From contig JADJPR010000005.1 of NCBI GenBank assembly GCA_016713135.1, forward strand, positions 1 to 64,000: 64,000 nt of DNA, written 5' to 3'. Source of the DNA: Rhodanobacteraceae bacterium. Its GTDB lineage: Bacteria > Pseudomonadota > Gammaproteobacteria > Xanthomonadales > SZUA-5. The notes under the pieces are model-generated. The model searched no databases. It was not told the DNA's origin and was given only the letters and a program-made list of their open reading frames with translations. This document shows, in pieces, positions 36,139-44,958 of the stretch (position 1 is the stretch's first letter; the number at the start of each line of letters is the position of its first letter). Made by a program: the position numbers and the translations under genes.

Positions 36139-37437
36139 ATGCTGCATCTGCAGGAAGCACGTCGAATCCGCTCGCTGCGGCAGCCGCATCGCATCGGCCT
36201 GGCCGTTGCCGGCGGTGGGCCGGTGGGCGGCATCTACGAGATGGGCGCCTTGCGCGCGCTCGACGAGGCCATCGACGGGCTCGACCTGACGCGCCTGGAC
36301 GTGTACGTCGGCGTCAGTTCCGGCGCCTTCCTCGCGGCGGGCCTGGCCAACCGCGTGGACAGCGCCGAGATGTGCCGCATGTTCATCACCGAGGAGTCGC
36401 CGGAGCACCAGTTCCGCCCCGAGCTGTTCCTCAAACCGGCCTTCTTCGAGTACATCCGGCGTCTGGGATCGGTGCCGAAGATCCTCGGCGAGTGGCTGGT
36501 CGACCTGCTGACGAGCCCCGGCTCGGTGGGTTGGAGCGAGACGCTCGGGCGCCTCGGCGCCGCGATCCCCACCGGCCTGTTCGACAACGAGGGTATCGAG
36601 CGCTATCTGCGCGGCATCTTCACCGCGCCTGGCCGCAGCAACGATTTCCGCGCGCTCGATCGGCCGCTGTATGTCATTGCCGTGGACCTGGACACTGGCC
36701 ATGCGGTGCGCTTCGGCTCGGCCGACGCCAGCAATGTGCCGATTTCCAAGGCAGTACAGGCATCCTCCGCGCTGCCAGGCTTCTACCCGCCGGTGGAAAT
36801 CGACGGGCGCTTTTACGTCGACGGTGCACTGCAGCGCACGCTGCATGCCTCGGTGGCGTTGGACGAGGACCTGGACCTCTTGCTGGCGCTGAATCCGCTG
36901 GTGCCTTTTGATGCCTCGCGGCTGCGCGACCGTGGCGACGAACCGCCGGGCAGCCTGGTCGATGGCGGCCTGCCGCGCGTGATGAGCCAGACCATCCGGG
37001 CGATGCTCTATTCGCGCATGCGGGTCGGCTTCGGCAAATACGACAAGAGCTACGACCATTCCGACCTGGTGCTGTTCCAGCCGGATGCGGACGATGCCCT
37101 GATGTTCTTCACCAATGTGTTCAGCTTCGCCAGCCGGCGCCATTTGTGCGAACACGCCTACCAGACCACCCTGGCGGATCTGCGCAACCGCCGCGAAATG
37201 CTCGGGCCGGTGCTGCAGCGGCATGGCTTGAAACTGCGCGACGACATTCTCGACGACGTACACCGCACCGTCTGGGATGGCCTGGAAGGGACCCGTCCAC
37301 CCAATTCGACGGTTCTGTCGCGGCTGCACCGGGCGCTCCACGAACTGGAGCGGGTGATTGCCGCGCAGCAGCGCAGCCGGCCCCGCAGCCGCCGCATGCG
37401 CGACGACCTGGCCGGCGCGCGGCAGGGCGTGGACTGA
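36139..37437 (+). CDS. Patatin-like phospholipase
   Basis: The protein has 432 residues. Patatin features: oxyanion hole GGGPVGGIYEMGAL (about 25–38), Ser in the GVSSG elbow (about 58–62), and the Asp of the Ser-Asp dyad in YVDGAL (about 230; DGA in place of the commoner DGG). Expected activity is hydrolysis of phospholipid or other acyl esters. No signal peptide. Two genes upstream of the first phasin; related patatin-like proteins occur near PHA and lipid-storage genes, so a granule-lipid role is possible but unproven. Confidence 0.82.
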   Translation: MLHLQEARRIRSLRQPHRIGLAVAGGGPVGGIYEMGALRALDEAIDGLDLTRLDVYVGVSSGAFLAAGLANRVDSAEMCRMFITEESPEHQFRPELFLKPAFFEYIRRLGSVPKILGEWLVDLLTSPGSVGWSETLGRLGAAIPTGLFDNEGIERYLRGIFTAPGRSNDFRALDRPLYVIAVDLDTGHAVRFGSADASNVPISKAVQASSALPGFYPPVEIDGRFYVDGALQRTLHASVALDEDLDLLLALNPLVPFDASRLRDRGDEPPGSLVDGGLPRVMSQTIRAMLYSRMRVGFGKYDKSYDHSDLVLFQPDADDALMFFTNVFSFASRRHLCEHAYQTTLADLRNRREMLGPVLQRHGLKLRDDILDDVHRTVWDGLEGTRPPNSTVLSRLHRALHELERVIAAQQRSRPRSRRMRDDLAGARQGVD

Positions 37438-37442
37438 CCCAA

Positions 37443-37463
37443 GGGCGGGGGATACCCCCGCCC
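37443..37463. terminator. Strong hairpin after the patatin gene
   Basis: A perfect 9-bp stem (GGGCGGGGG/CCCCCGCCC) with a 3-base ATA loop starts 6 bases after the patatin stop. There is no T-run, so it may act as an RNA 3' end stabiliser or as a Rho-assisted terminator. Confidence 0.45.
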
Positions 37464-37680
37464 GGATGCAGCCGCAGCGCGTCTCCGGAAGGGTCGCCGG
37501 CAGCCCTCTCGCGTGCGCCAGGAAAACCGAGCAAACAGCCCAAAAACCGCGTCAGGACGCGGCCTCCGCGCCTGTTGCATAGTGTGAATATTCTAGCTGC
37601 GGCCCGCAGCATCCGCCCCACACATCCTGCGCTTCGCAACCCGCGAAGTGGGGCGAGGCTGGCTACACGCAGAGGACATC

Positions 37681-38343
37681 ATGAAGACGTCGAAGGGTTC
37701 CAAGCTGAAGTCCAAGATCAAGGACAGCAGCAGTGACAACTCGTTGAAGAACACCGCCAAGGCGATCATGGAGCAGGCCGAGCAGATCTGGCTGGCCGGC
37801 CTCGGCGCGTTCGCCAAGGCGCAGGCGCAGAGCGGCAAGCTCTACGAGACCCTGGTCAAGGAAGGTTCGGCGCTGGAGAAGGCGACGCGCAAGCTCACCG
37901 GCAACAAGGTCGAGGAAGTTCGTGGCATGGTCGAGAACACCGTTTCGCAGGTCAAGGAACGCGCCAACGACACGTGGGACCGCCTGGAGCAGGTGTTCGA
38001 GAACCGCGTTTCCAAGGCGCTCGGCACGCTCGGAATCCCGGGCCGCGAGGAGCTGGAGCAGCTGGCCAAGCGCGTCGACGAACTCGCCCGCGCCGTGCGC
38101 GCGCTGGACGCCGGCAACCGTGCCGCGGCCAAGAAGCCGGCGGTGAAGGCTGCAGCCGCTGCACCTGCCGCTGCTCCGAAGGCTGCCGCAAAGAAGCCCG
38201 CCAAGGCCAAGCCCGCGCCGCAGGCCGAGGCCGAGGCCGTCGCGCCGGCGCCGGCCGCCAAGCCTGCCGCCAAGCCGCGCAAGGCGCCGGCCAAGAAGGC
38301 CCCAGCTGCCGCCGCTGCTACCGAAGCGCAGCCGGCCGAGTAA
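37681..38343 (+). CDS. Phasin-family granule protein with Ala/Lys/Pro-rich tail
   Basis: The protein has 220 residues. Residues about 15–140 match the poly(hydroxyalkanoate) granule-associated phasin family (AEQIWLAGLGAFAKAQAQSGKLYETLVKEGSALEKATRKL, VENTVSQVKERANDTWDRLEQVFENRVSKALGTLGIPG). The tail from about 150 is low-complexity Ala/Lys/Pro repeats, like histone H1-like and PhaF-type tails that bind DNA. The ATG at 37681 follows GAGG. Expected to coat storage granules and perhaps tie them to the nucleoid. A terminator follows at 38415. Confidence 0.85.
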   Translation: MKTSKGSKLKSKIKDSSSDNSLKNTAKAIMEQAEQIWLAGLGAFAKAQAQSGKLYETLVKEGSALEKATRKLTGNKVEEVRGMVENTVSQVKERANDTWDRLEQVFENRVSKALGTLGIPGREELEQLAKRVDELARAVRALDAGNRAAAKKPAVKAAAAAPAAAPKAAAKKPAKAKPAPQAEAEAVAPAPAAKPAAKPRKAPAKKAPAAAAATEAQPAE

Positions 38344-38414
38344 TCGCCGCAGTGGATCCACGGATCGGCGCCCCGCGCCGATCCGGGCGCAAGGATTGCG
38401 CCAACCTGTTCAAT

Positions 38415-38477
38415 GCCCGCCAGCCAAAGTTTTGCCGATCGCCCTCCCCGACCGGCCGGCTGGCGGGCGCCTTTTTG
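38415..38477 (+). terminator. Rho-independent terminator after the phasin gene
   Basis: An 11-bp stem (GCCCGCCAGCC at 38415–38425 with GGCTGGCGGGC at 38458–38468) with a 32-base loop is followed by GCCTTTTT. The loop is unusually long for an intrinsic terminator. Confidence 0.65.
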
Positions 38478-38485
38478 TGAAGAGC

Positions 38486-38652
38486 AGTGAGTGGTGAGTA
38501 GTGAGTGGTGAGTGGCAAGAGCGGCTTTGGCCGCGGGTTGCGCCCGTTCGCTTCGCCCCACCGTCTTCAAACGGGTGATGAGCCCGCGCCAACAGCAATG
38601 AGTGGTGGCAGCAGGGCCCCCGGGGCTCCTGCCACTCACCACTCACCACTGA
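38486..38652. repeat. Inverted repeat of GTGAGTGGTGA words
   Basis: The left arm (38486–38517) is made of AGTGAGTGGTG/AGTAGTGAGTGG words; the right arm (38630–38652) is CCACTCACCACTCACC. It lies between the convergent phasin and acyl-CoA reductase genes. A further partial arm ACCACTCACTACTTCACC follows at about 38671. Confidence 0.75.
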
Positions 38653-38685
38653 GCGCGGCGACCGCCGCGCGGACCACTCACTACT

Positions 38686-40677
38686 TCACCAGTGCACGCC
38701 GCGCATCAGCGAGGCGAAGGCGACCTGTTCGCTGGAGGGTGGCGCGTCCTGGCCGCCCTTGACGCCCTTGGCGGCGGCCGAGTCCGGGAACAGCTGGAAG
38801 GCGGTGTTGAGCACCACCTGGTAGACCTTCGGCGCCATCAGGTGGAGCATCTCGGCAAAGATGCCGAGGCGCGTGGCCACCCGGTGCGGGCGCTCGATGA
38901 TCGCCTTGACCACCATGTCACCCGCCTCGTCCGGCGTCAGCGTCGGCACGTTGTCGTAGATCTTGGTCGGTCCGATCATCGGGGTCTTCACCAGCGGCAT
39001 GTTGATGATGGTGAAGTGGATGTTCTTGTCCGAGAACTCGCTCGCAGCGCAGCGTGAGAAGGCATCCAATGCGGCCTTGCTGGCCACGTAGGCGGAGAAG
39101 CGCGGCGCATTGGTCAACACGCCGATCGAGCTGATGTTGATCACGTGACCACGGCGGCGCTCGGTCATGCTCGGCAGCAGGCCCATCACGAGGCGCAGCG
39201 AACCGAAATAGTTCAGCTGCATGGTGCGCTCGAAGTCATGGAAGCGGTCGTAACTGAGCTCGATCGAGCGGCGGATCGAACGACCGGCGTTGTTGATCAG
39301 CACGTCGACCGAACCGTGGTCCGCGAGCACGCGTTTGACCAGGTCGTCGGCCGAGGCCAGGTCAGCCAGGTCCGCCTGGTAGACAAAGACTTGCGCGCCC
39401 TTGGTTTCGCCCTCGATCTCGGCCTTGGCTTTCTCCAGGTCTTCCAGCCCACGCGCGCAGATCAGGGTCTTCGCACCCGCCGCGGCAACCTTCTTGGCCG
39501 TCGCAAGGCCGATGCCAGAAGAGCCGCCGGTGATCAGCACCACCTTGTCCTTGACCCGGCTGGACAGCGAGCGGTCGATGAACAGGTCCGGGTCCAGGTG
39601 GCGTTCCCAGTAGTCCCACAGGCGCCAGGCGTAGGTGTCGAGATCCGGCACCTTGATGCCGGTGCCCTTGAGCACGCGCTCGGTCTCGCGGCTGTCGAAG
39701 CGAGTCGGATAATTGAAGAACTTCAGCACATCGGCCGGGATGTTGAGGCTCTTCAGCGTGTGATTGAGGATGCGCCGCACCGGCGGCAACATGCCGATGG
39801 CGCCGCGGATCGAGCCCGGGATGAACTGGAAGATGCGCGCATCGATGCGCATCGACATTTTCGGCGCATGGCCGGCGTTAGCGAAGGTGTTCAGCACCTC
39901 ACCGACGCGCCGCGGCGCGGGGTCGGTCAGGTGGAAGCAGCCGCCGTCGAGGCCCTTCTCGTGCGCGATGTGGTCCATCGCGTCGACCACGAAGTCTACC
40001 GGCACGAGGTTGATCCGCCCGCCCTCGAACCCGAGCGTGGGCACCCACGGCGGCAGGCTCTGGCGCAGGCGCTTGAGCAGGGTGAAGAAGTAGTAGGGCC
40101 CGTCGATCTTGTCGATCTCGCCGGTCTTCGAATGACCCACCACCATGCCCGGGCGGTAGATCCGGAACGGACGCTTGCACTCCTTGCGCACGATGCCTTC
40201 GGAATCGTGCTTGGTACGGAAATACGGGTGGTCGAGGTTCTCCGCCTCGTCGAACATGTCCTCGCGGAACACGCCCGCGTAGAGGCCGGCAGCGGCGATC
40301 GAGCTGACGTGGTGGAAACATCCGGCGCGGATTTCTCCAGCCAGTTCGACCGCATTGCGGGTGCCGTCGATATTGGCCGCCTGCTGCGACTCGGCGCTCG
40401 CGGAGAGGTCGTAGATCGCCGCCAGGTGGAAGAAGTGCTTGACCTTGCCGCGCAACTGCGCCAAAGACTCGGCGGACAGGCCGAGCTTCGGCTTGGTGAG
40501 GTCACCCGTCACTGCCTGCAGCCGGTCGCCGGCTTCCGGATAGCGTTCTTTCAAGGCCTCGAACTTGTCCTTCGATCCGCGCCGCACCAGCACATGGATG
40601 GTGCCCTTGCGCTTGAGCAGGTTGCCGATCAGGAAACGGCCGAGAAAACCGGTGGCGCCGGTGACGAAGTAAGTCAT
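38686..40677 (-). CDS. Two-domain fatty acyl-CoA reductase (alcohol-forming), SDR family
   Basis: The protein has 663 residues, the length of the Marinobacter Maqu_2507-type reductase, which it resembles closely in memory throughout (FVTGATGFLGRFLIGNLL at the N-terminus; MRGVHW at the C-terminus). The N-terminal extended SDR domain has GATGFLG (7–13) and YxxxK in YFRTKHDSE (about 150). The second, classical SDR domain starts near 385 (VLITGGSSGIGLATA) with the catalytic YVASK near 530. Such enzymes reduce long-chain acyl-CoA via aldehyde to fatty alcohol using NADPH, feeding wax ester synthesis. The ATG at 40677 has GGGAGG upstream. Divergent from acyl-CoA-binding protein. Confidence 0.88.
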   Translation of the reverse strand: MTYFVTGATGFLGRFLIGNLLKRKGTIHVLVRRGSKDKFEALKERYPEAGDRLQAVTGDLTKPKLGLSAESLAQLRGKVKHFFHLAAIYDLSASAESQQAANIDGTRNAVELAGEIRAGCFHHVSSIAAAGLYAGVFREDMFDEAENLDHPYFRTKHDSEGIVRKECKRPFRIYRPGMVVGHSKTGEIDKIDGPYYFFTLLKRLRQSLPPWVPTLGFEGGRINLVPVDFVVDAMDHIAHEKGLDGGCFHLTDPAPRRVGEVLNTFANAGHAPKMSMRIDARIFQFIPGSIRGAIGMLPPVRRILNHTLKSLNIPADVLKFFNYPTRFDSRETERVLKGTGIKVPDLDTYAWRLWDYWERHLDPDLFIDRSLSSRVKDKVVLITGGSSGIGLATAKKVAAAGAKTLICARGLEDLEKAKAEIEGETKGAQVFVYQADLADLASADDLVKRVLADHGSVDVLINNAGRSIRRSIELSYDRFHDFERTMQLNYFGSLRLVMGLLPSMTERRRGHVINISSIGVLTNAPRFSAYVASKAALDAFSRCAASEFSDKNIHFTIINMPLVKTPMIGPTKIYDNVPTLTPDEAGDMVVKAIIERPHRVATRLGIFAEMLHLMAPKVYQVVLNTAFQLFPDSAAAKGVKGGQDAPPSSEQVAFASLMRGVHW

Positions 40678-40711
40678 GAGTTGTGCCTCCCCCGAGGTCG
40701 TCGAGTCTGTG

Positions 40712-40729
40712 CCGCCGGGATGCCGGCGG
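40712..40729. promoter_or_regulatory. Inverted repeat in the divergent intergenic region, possible TetR operator
   Basis: CCGCCGG, four bases (GATG), CCGGCGG: a perfect 7-bp inverted repeat 35 bases upstream of the acyl-CoA reductase start, in the 189-base region shared with the ACBP–TetR genes. Assignment as operator is inference; it may equally be a leader hairpin. Confidence 0.3.
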
Positions 40730-40866
40730 ATGGCCCCTAAGATAACCACGCGGGCGGCAGGCCGCCAGCCAAGTTGGCGCCTTCCTTCACGACGGACCCC
40801 TTGCGATTCGCCGTGCCCGGAACGATAGTGGCAGCCTTGACTTCGACGCCATCCGTGGAGAAAACG

Positions 40867-41130
40867 ATGTCCGACATCGACAGCCAGTTCCAAGCCGCCA
40901 CCGAAGCCGCAAAGCAGCTGCCGGAGCGCCCGGACAACGACACCATGCTGAAGCTGTACAGCCACTTCAAGCAGGCCACCGAAGGCGATGTGTCGGGTCC
41001 GAAGCCGGGTTTCTTCGATTTCGTCGGCACCGCCAAGTACGAAGCCTGGGAAAAACTGAAGGGACTCAGCCATGACGACGCGAAGAAGAAGTACATCGAC
41101 CTCGTCAAGCGCCTCGGCGGCAAGTTCTGA
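40867..41130 (+). CDS. Acyl-CoA-binding protein
   Basis: The protein has 87 residues, the standard ACBP length. Family signature: FQAATEAAKQLPERPDNDTMLKLYSHFKQATEGDV then KYEAWEKLKGLSHDDAKKKYIDLVKRL, with Tyr and Lys residues that contact acyl-CoA. It binds and ferries long-chain acyl-CoA in the cytosol. The ATG at 40867 has GGAG 6 bases upstream. It is followed after 7 bases by the TetR gene and diverges from the fatty acyl-CoA reductase, fitting a lipid-storage role. Confidence 0.92.
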   Translation: MSDIDSQFQAATEAAKQLPERPDNDTMLKLYSHFKQATEGDVSGPKPGFFDFVGTAKYEAWEKLKGLSHDDAKKKYIDLVKRLGGKF

Positions 41131-41137
41131 GGGTGCC

Positions 41138-41791
41138 GTGAGCCAGGAAACCGGGCCAGTCAAGACGCGCGACCGCATCCTGGCGAAGAGCCTGGAGATG
41201 TTCAACGCGCAGGGCGAGCCGAACGTCACGACCAACCACATCGCCGACGAACTCGAGATCAGCCCGGGAAACCTCTACTACCACTTCCGCAACAAGGACG
41301 ACATCATCGAGCAGCTCTTCGCACGTTTCGAAGAGCGCATCGGCGACGCCTTGCTGGTCCCCGAGGGGCGCACGCCCAACCTCGAGGACATGTGGCTGCA
41401 GATGCACCTCGTGTTCGAGTGCATCTGGGACTACCGCTTCGTCTATCGCGATCTGGTCGATCTGCTGACGCGCAGCCGCAAGCTGAAAATGCATTTCTCG
41501 CGCATCCTCAAACGTGCCCACGAGAGCATTTCCAAGGTCTGCACCGAGATGGTCAAGGCCGGCACGATGCTCGCAAGCCAGCGCGAGATCGAGGCCATCG
41601 CGCAGAACACGGTGGTGCTGACCACCTTCTGGCTGAACTTCCAGCAGATCAAGCCCGCCACCAGCGCCAAGACCGACGTCGACCTCGGCCGCGGGATCTA
41701 CCAGGTCATGGTGCTGATCGCCCCGTACTTGAAGAGCGCCGAGCGGGCGCACCTGACGCGGCTGGCGGATCAGTATCTGGGTGGGAATTGA
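41138..41791 (+). CDS. TetR-family transcriptional regulator
   Basis: The protein has 217 residues. The N-terminal helix-turn-helix is typical: RDRILAKSLEMFNAQGEPNVTTNHIADELEISPGNLYYHFRNKDDIIEQLF. The C-terminal ligand domain (about 75–215) matches the TetR_C type seen in lipid-related regulators. The GTG start at 41138 follows GAGGG; the gene lies 7 bases after ACBP, so they are co-transcribed. It likely controls this operon and the divergent reductase in response to acyl-CoA, by inference from position. Confidence 0.85.
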   Translation: MSQETGPVKTRDRILAKSLEMFNAQGEPNVTTNHIADELEISPGNLYYHFRNKDDIIEQLFARFEERIGDALLVPEGRTPNLEDMWLQMHLVFECIWDYRFVYRDLVDLLTRSRKLKMHFSRILKRAHESISKVCTEMVKAGTMLASQREIEAIAQNTVVLTTFWLNFQQIKPATSAKTDVDLGRGIYQVMVLIAPYLKSAERAHLTRLADQYLGGN

Positions 41792-41798
41792 AGGAATG

Positions 41799-41882
41799 TT
41801 GTGGGTTGTGGGTTGTGAGTTGTGGCCGCACGAGCGAAGCGCGCTCTGGCTGCCCACAACCCAGAACCCACAACCCACAACT
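41799..41882. repeat. Inverted repeat of GTTGTGG words
   Basis: Left arm 41799–41826 is GTTGTGGGTTGTGGGTTGTG and a further GAGTTGTGG; right arm 41854–41882 is the reverse complement type CCCACAACCC with AGAACCCACAACCCACAAC. It lies in the gap between the convergent TetR and phasin-like genes. Confidence 0.8.
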
Positions 41883-41887
41883 GACGA

Positions 41888-41914
41888 TGCCCGGCCGGCA
41901 CCGCCGGCCGGGCA
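41888..41914. terminator. Perfect 12-bp hairpin between convergent genes
   Basis: TGCCCGGCCGGC, loop ACC, GCCGGCCGGGCA. It lies 11 bases beyond the phasin-like gene's stop and may serve transcripts from both sides. No T-run is present. Confidence 0.45.
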
Positions 41915-41925
41915 TGCAGCAGCCG

Positions 41926-42348
41926 TCAGGCCGCCTTGGCCTGCAGCGCCTTCACCTGGCGCGAGAGGTCGGCGACGCGGCGCGAGAGCACCTGCACGTC
42001 GGACTTGCTCGGCACGCCGAGGCGCGAGAGCACGCGGGTCACCTGGCCGCCGACCACGCCTTCGACCTGGGACAGGTTGGCGGCGGCCTTCTGCTGCACC
42101 TTGCCGATCACGCCGGTGACCTGCTCGCGCACGCCGGCGAAAGTGCCTTCAGCGAACTTCACGGTGCGCTCGCGCAGGTCCTGGCCCTGCTCGATGATGC
42201 GGTTGATCACGCGCACGCCTTCCTTGCGCGACAGCGCGACGGCGCCGAGCGACGCCAGCACCACCTTGCGGGCGGGATCGTTCTGGGCCGCGACATTGCG
42301 CTTGGCAACACGCGCGGGCTTCTTCGCGATGAGCTTCTTGGTAGCCAT
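41926..42348 (-). CDS. Phasin-like granule protein
   Basis: The protein has 140 residues. A basic N-terminus (TKKLIAKKPARVAKR) precedes a helical region with phasin-like heptads: INRIIEQGQDLRERTVKFAEGTFAGVREQVTGVIGKVQQ and VTRVLSRLGVPSKSDVQVLSRRVADLSRQVKAL. The VxSRLGVPSKxDVQxLxxRV pattern is shared with the first phasin (KALGTLGIPGREELEQLAKRV), so both belong to one family. The ATG at 42348 follows AAGGAG. Probably coats lipid or PHA granules. Confidence 0.78.
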   Translation of the reverse strand: MATKKLIAKKPARVAKRNVAAQNDPARKVVLASLGAVALSRKEGVRVINRIIEQGQDLRERTVKFAEGTFAGVREQVTGVIGKVQQKAAANLSQVEGVVGGQVTRVLSRLGVPSKSDVQVLSRRVADLSRQVKALQAKAA

Positions 42349-42553
42349 GTTTTTCTCCTTGTGGTCTCGCAAAAGGGGCGCGCGGGGTGTCGCGCTGAGG
42401 TCCAAGGTAAGAGCCGGCCGATAGAACAATCACACTAAGCAACGATTGCCTTCTCTACCGCATGCATGTCCTCCAGCAGCGGCGAAGCGCACCGCTTGCC
42501 AGCTCCAGCGCCATTGACGATGCTCTGCGGCTACCCAGTGCGCCCCGGAGGGC

Positions 42554-43405
42554 ATGATGGCTGCGAAGAAGTGGGTCAAGTTTCCGCACACCAGTGCGGC
42601 CTACGACTATGCCGGCGCCAAGCTCGCGAAGGGCTGGGAGCGCCTGCATGCGGGCGATCAGGAACCTTTTCCGGACAAGAAGCATGTCGCGGCGCTGCAG
42701 AAGCGCTACCCGAAGATGAAGGAAGCTGGCGACGCCGAGGCGATCTCCATTGCGCTGCAGGACGCCTGGCGCGACTTTCACCGTGGCGAGTTCCAGAAGG
42801 CAGCAGAAGCCGGCGAGGGCCTCGGCGTGATCGGCGCCACCGTCGCCAACAAGGCCGAAGGCATCTACGCCACCTACCTTGCCAAGGAAGCCGATCGCGG
42901 CGCGCATTTCGAGCGCTGCGCGAAACGGGCGGAAGCGGCGATGGCAGCGATGCCCGACGAGGCCAATGCGCACTACTTCCACGCCTTCGCGCTCGGCCGC
43001 TACAGCCAGACGATCTCGATCACCAAGGCGCTGGCCCAGGGCCTGGGGGGCAAAATCAAGGAGAGCCTGGAGCGCACGCTGAAGCTCGCGCCCAAACATG
43101 CCGAGGCGCATACCGCGATGGGCCTGTACCACGCCGAAATCATCGACAAGATCGGCGCGCTGGTGGGCGGACTCACTTATGGCGCCAAGGCGGACACCGG
43201 CATGAAGCACTTCCAGGAAGCGCTGAAGCTCACGCCGCAATCGCCTATCGCGCACATCGAATACGGCAACGGACTGTTGATGATCTACGGCAAGAAGCGC
43301 GCGCCGGATGTAGTCAAAGCCTATGAGGCAGCGGTCGTTCTCAAGCCGGCGGATGCCATGGAGGCCCTGGATATCGACCAAGCCAAGGGCGAACTGGACG
43401 ATTGA
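42554..43405 (+). CDS. TPR-like protein of unknown function
   Basis: The protein has 283 residues with GGAGGGC just before ATG 42554 (a second ATG follows one codon on). Helical repeats in the C-terminal half look like TPR units: AMAAMPDEANAHYFHAFALGRY, TLKLAPKHAEAHTAMGLYHAEI, ALKLTPQSPIAHIEYGNGLLMI. No signal peptide. It sits divergently from the phasin-like gene. Function unknown. Confidence 0.65.
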   Translation: MMAAKKWVKFPHTSAAYDYAGAKLAKGWERLHAGDQEPFPDKKHVAALQKRYPKMKEAGDAEAISIALQDAWRDFHRGEFQKAAEAGEGLGVIGATVANKAEGIYATYLAKEADRGAHFERCAKRAEAAMAAMPDEANAHYFHAFALGRYSQTISITKALAQGLGGKIKESLERTLKLAPKHAEAHTAMGLYHAEIIDKIGALVGGLTYGAKADTGMKHFQEALKLTPQSPIAHIEYGNGLLMIYGKKRAPDVVKAYEAAVVLKPADAMEALDIDQAKGELDD

Positions 43406-43455
43406 GGACCGCTGCTGGCCGACCTGCCTCGCCGCCCTTCAACCGGCGGCGCGGC

Positions 43456-44822
43456 TCATTCGAAACCGGACGCGAAAACCATCGGGGAGACGAAGGGAGC
43501 GGGTGACAGCGCCAACTGCTGCTCGTTCGGTATCGTTGAAAGGCACCATTCGAGCAGTTCGCCTGACTTGCCATCCGCTTCGGTGTCTTCGATCGTGAGG
43601 CGCCAGTTGCCGGCGCCCTGCACCGTCGCGAACGAAGCCAGCGCCTGCACCGGTGCCTTGCGACCCGAGATCGCCGGCTCCCAGGGATTGCAACCGGACG
43701 CGAGCTGAGTTCCATCGTCAGCAAACGCAACCTGCATGCGGGTTCCATTGACACATCCCGTTGCGGTCGGACGATCCATCAACAACAAAGGGCCAGCTGC
43801 ATCAGGCGCGGTCTTGGTCAGGAGATACGCAGGTCGCTGACGTCGGCATGGTCTGCATGCACGGTCACGCGCAGATCCGGCACCGTCGAACCCGGATTCC
43901 CGGAGAGAGTTGCCGCGTCGAAATGCACGACGCCCCCGTCCGGAATCGCCCCGTTCGAAATCAGGAAACACGCCTGGGCAGTGCGAAAAAACCGGCGCGC
44001 AGGCGTCGACAGGAGTTCGTTGGAAATGCCGCAGGTGTTGCGTCCGAGAACGCGGTACTGATACGGCGTCGACGGATCGAGCGCCGTCAGCGTGCGGTGC
44101 TCGCTTTCGGTTCCGATCCAGCAGTAGTTGGGATCGTCGGGATCGCAGTCTTCGTAGGTGACGATCGGATAGGACGTTGATCCGCACTCCTCCGGCTCGA
44201 CCGCACTGGCTTCGGTGCACTTGCCGGCATCCAACCGGTGACTGTCGATCTGTTGCGAAGACACCCAGCCGAACCAGGGCCGGGTCGGCATGTCGTTGAC
44301 CCCGTCCGCCAGTTCGCGATAGGTCATCGGCGACGGTTCGAACTGCGTTTCGATCTGGATATTCGCCGTGGCGTATTGCACCGGCTGCCCGAAGAACCCC
44401 GAGGTCCTGCCGCGGAAGGACACCTGACGCACGCCCACCGTATTCACCGAACCGGTGAACAGGCCTACCAGGGTAGTGCCGCTGACCGTGTTTCCTCCCT
44501 GCGAGGCGCGCAGATACAGCGGGTTCGGCGAAACGCCCTGCATGAAATACCAGGGAAACAACTGCTGCCCCGGTTCCGTGTAGACGTACTCTTCCCAGGG
44601 ATTACGCCACGAATAGCGGAACACCAGGCCCATCTGATTGTTGTGGCAGATCGTGTAGGGCGGCGCGTTATCGATGAAGCCGCCGGGGAAGAACGGCGTG
44701 TAGGTACGCGCATAGTCGAGGCGCATGCTGAAGTTCTGCGCAGCTGCGACCGTGTGCAGGCCAAGGCTGCCGATCAGGCAACTCGACAGCAGTGCAAGAC
44801 GGCGAACATCGATCGAAGCCAT
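43456..44822 (-). pseudogene. Secreted protein with P-domain-like C-terminus, one frameshift
   Basis: From ATG 44822 (GGGAGAG upstream) a signal peptide (LALLSSCLIGSLGLHTVAAAQ) and about 310 residues of unknown beta-rich sequence read to PDLRVTVHADHADVSDLRIS and a stop at 43818. The next frame carries on with LTKTAPDAAGPLLLMDRPTATG through GNWRLTIEDTEADGKSGELLEWCLS to FASGFE and stop at 43456. The joined end is a P/Homo B (proprotein convertase P) domain, so one base is missing near 43822 (ATCTCCTGACC; one added base in TCC restores frame). With repair the protein has about 455 residues. Confidence 0.8.
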
Positions 44823-44958
44823 GAATCTCTCCCACACTAGCCTGAGGCACTTAGGATAGAGCATTTAGAATCAAGCACAAAGCGCGCTCTTCTCAAGCTG
44901 TGTCGCAAGTCGCACCTGAGGAACACGCAAGCATCGGCGCGGGATTCACCGCGCAACC

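Noticed and set aside
43818..43830. Programmed ribosomal frameshift in the P-domain gene
   Set aside because: No slippery heptamer or downstream pseudoknot is evident; a one-base indel is simpler.
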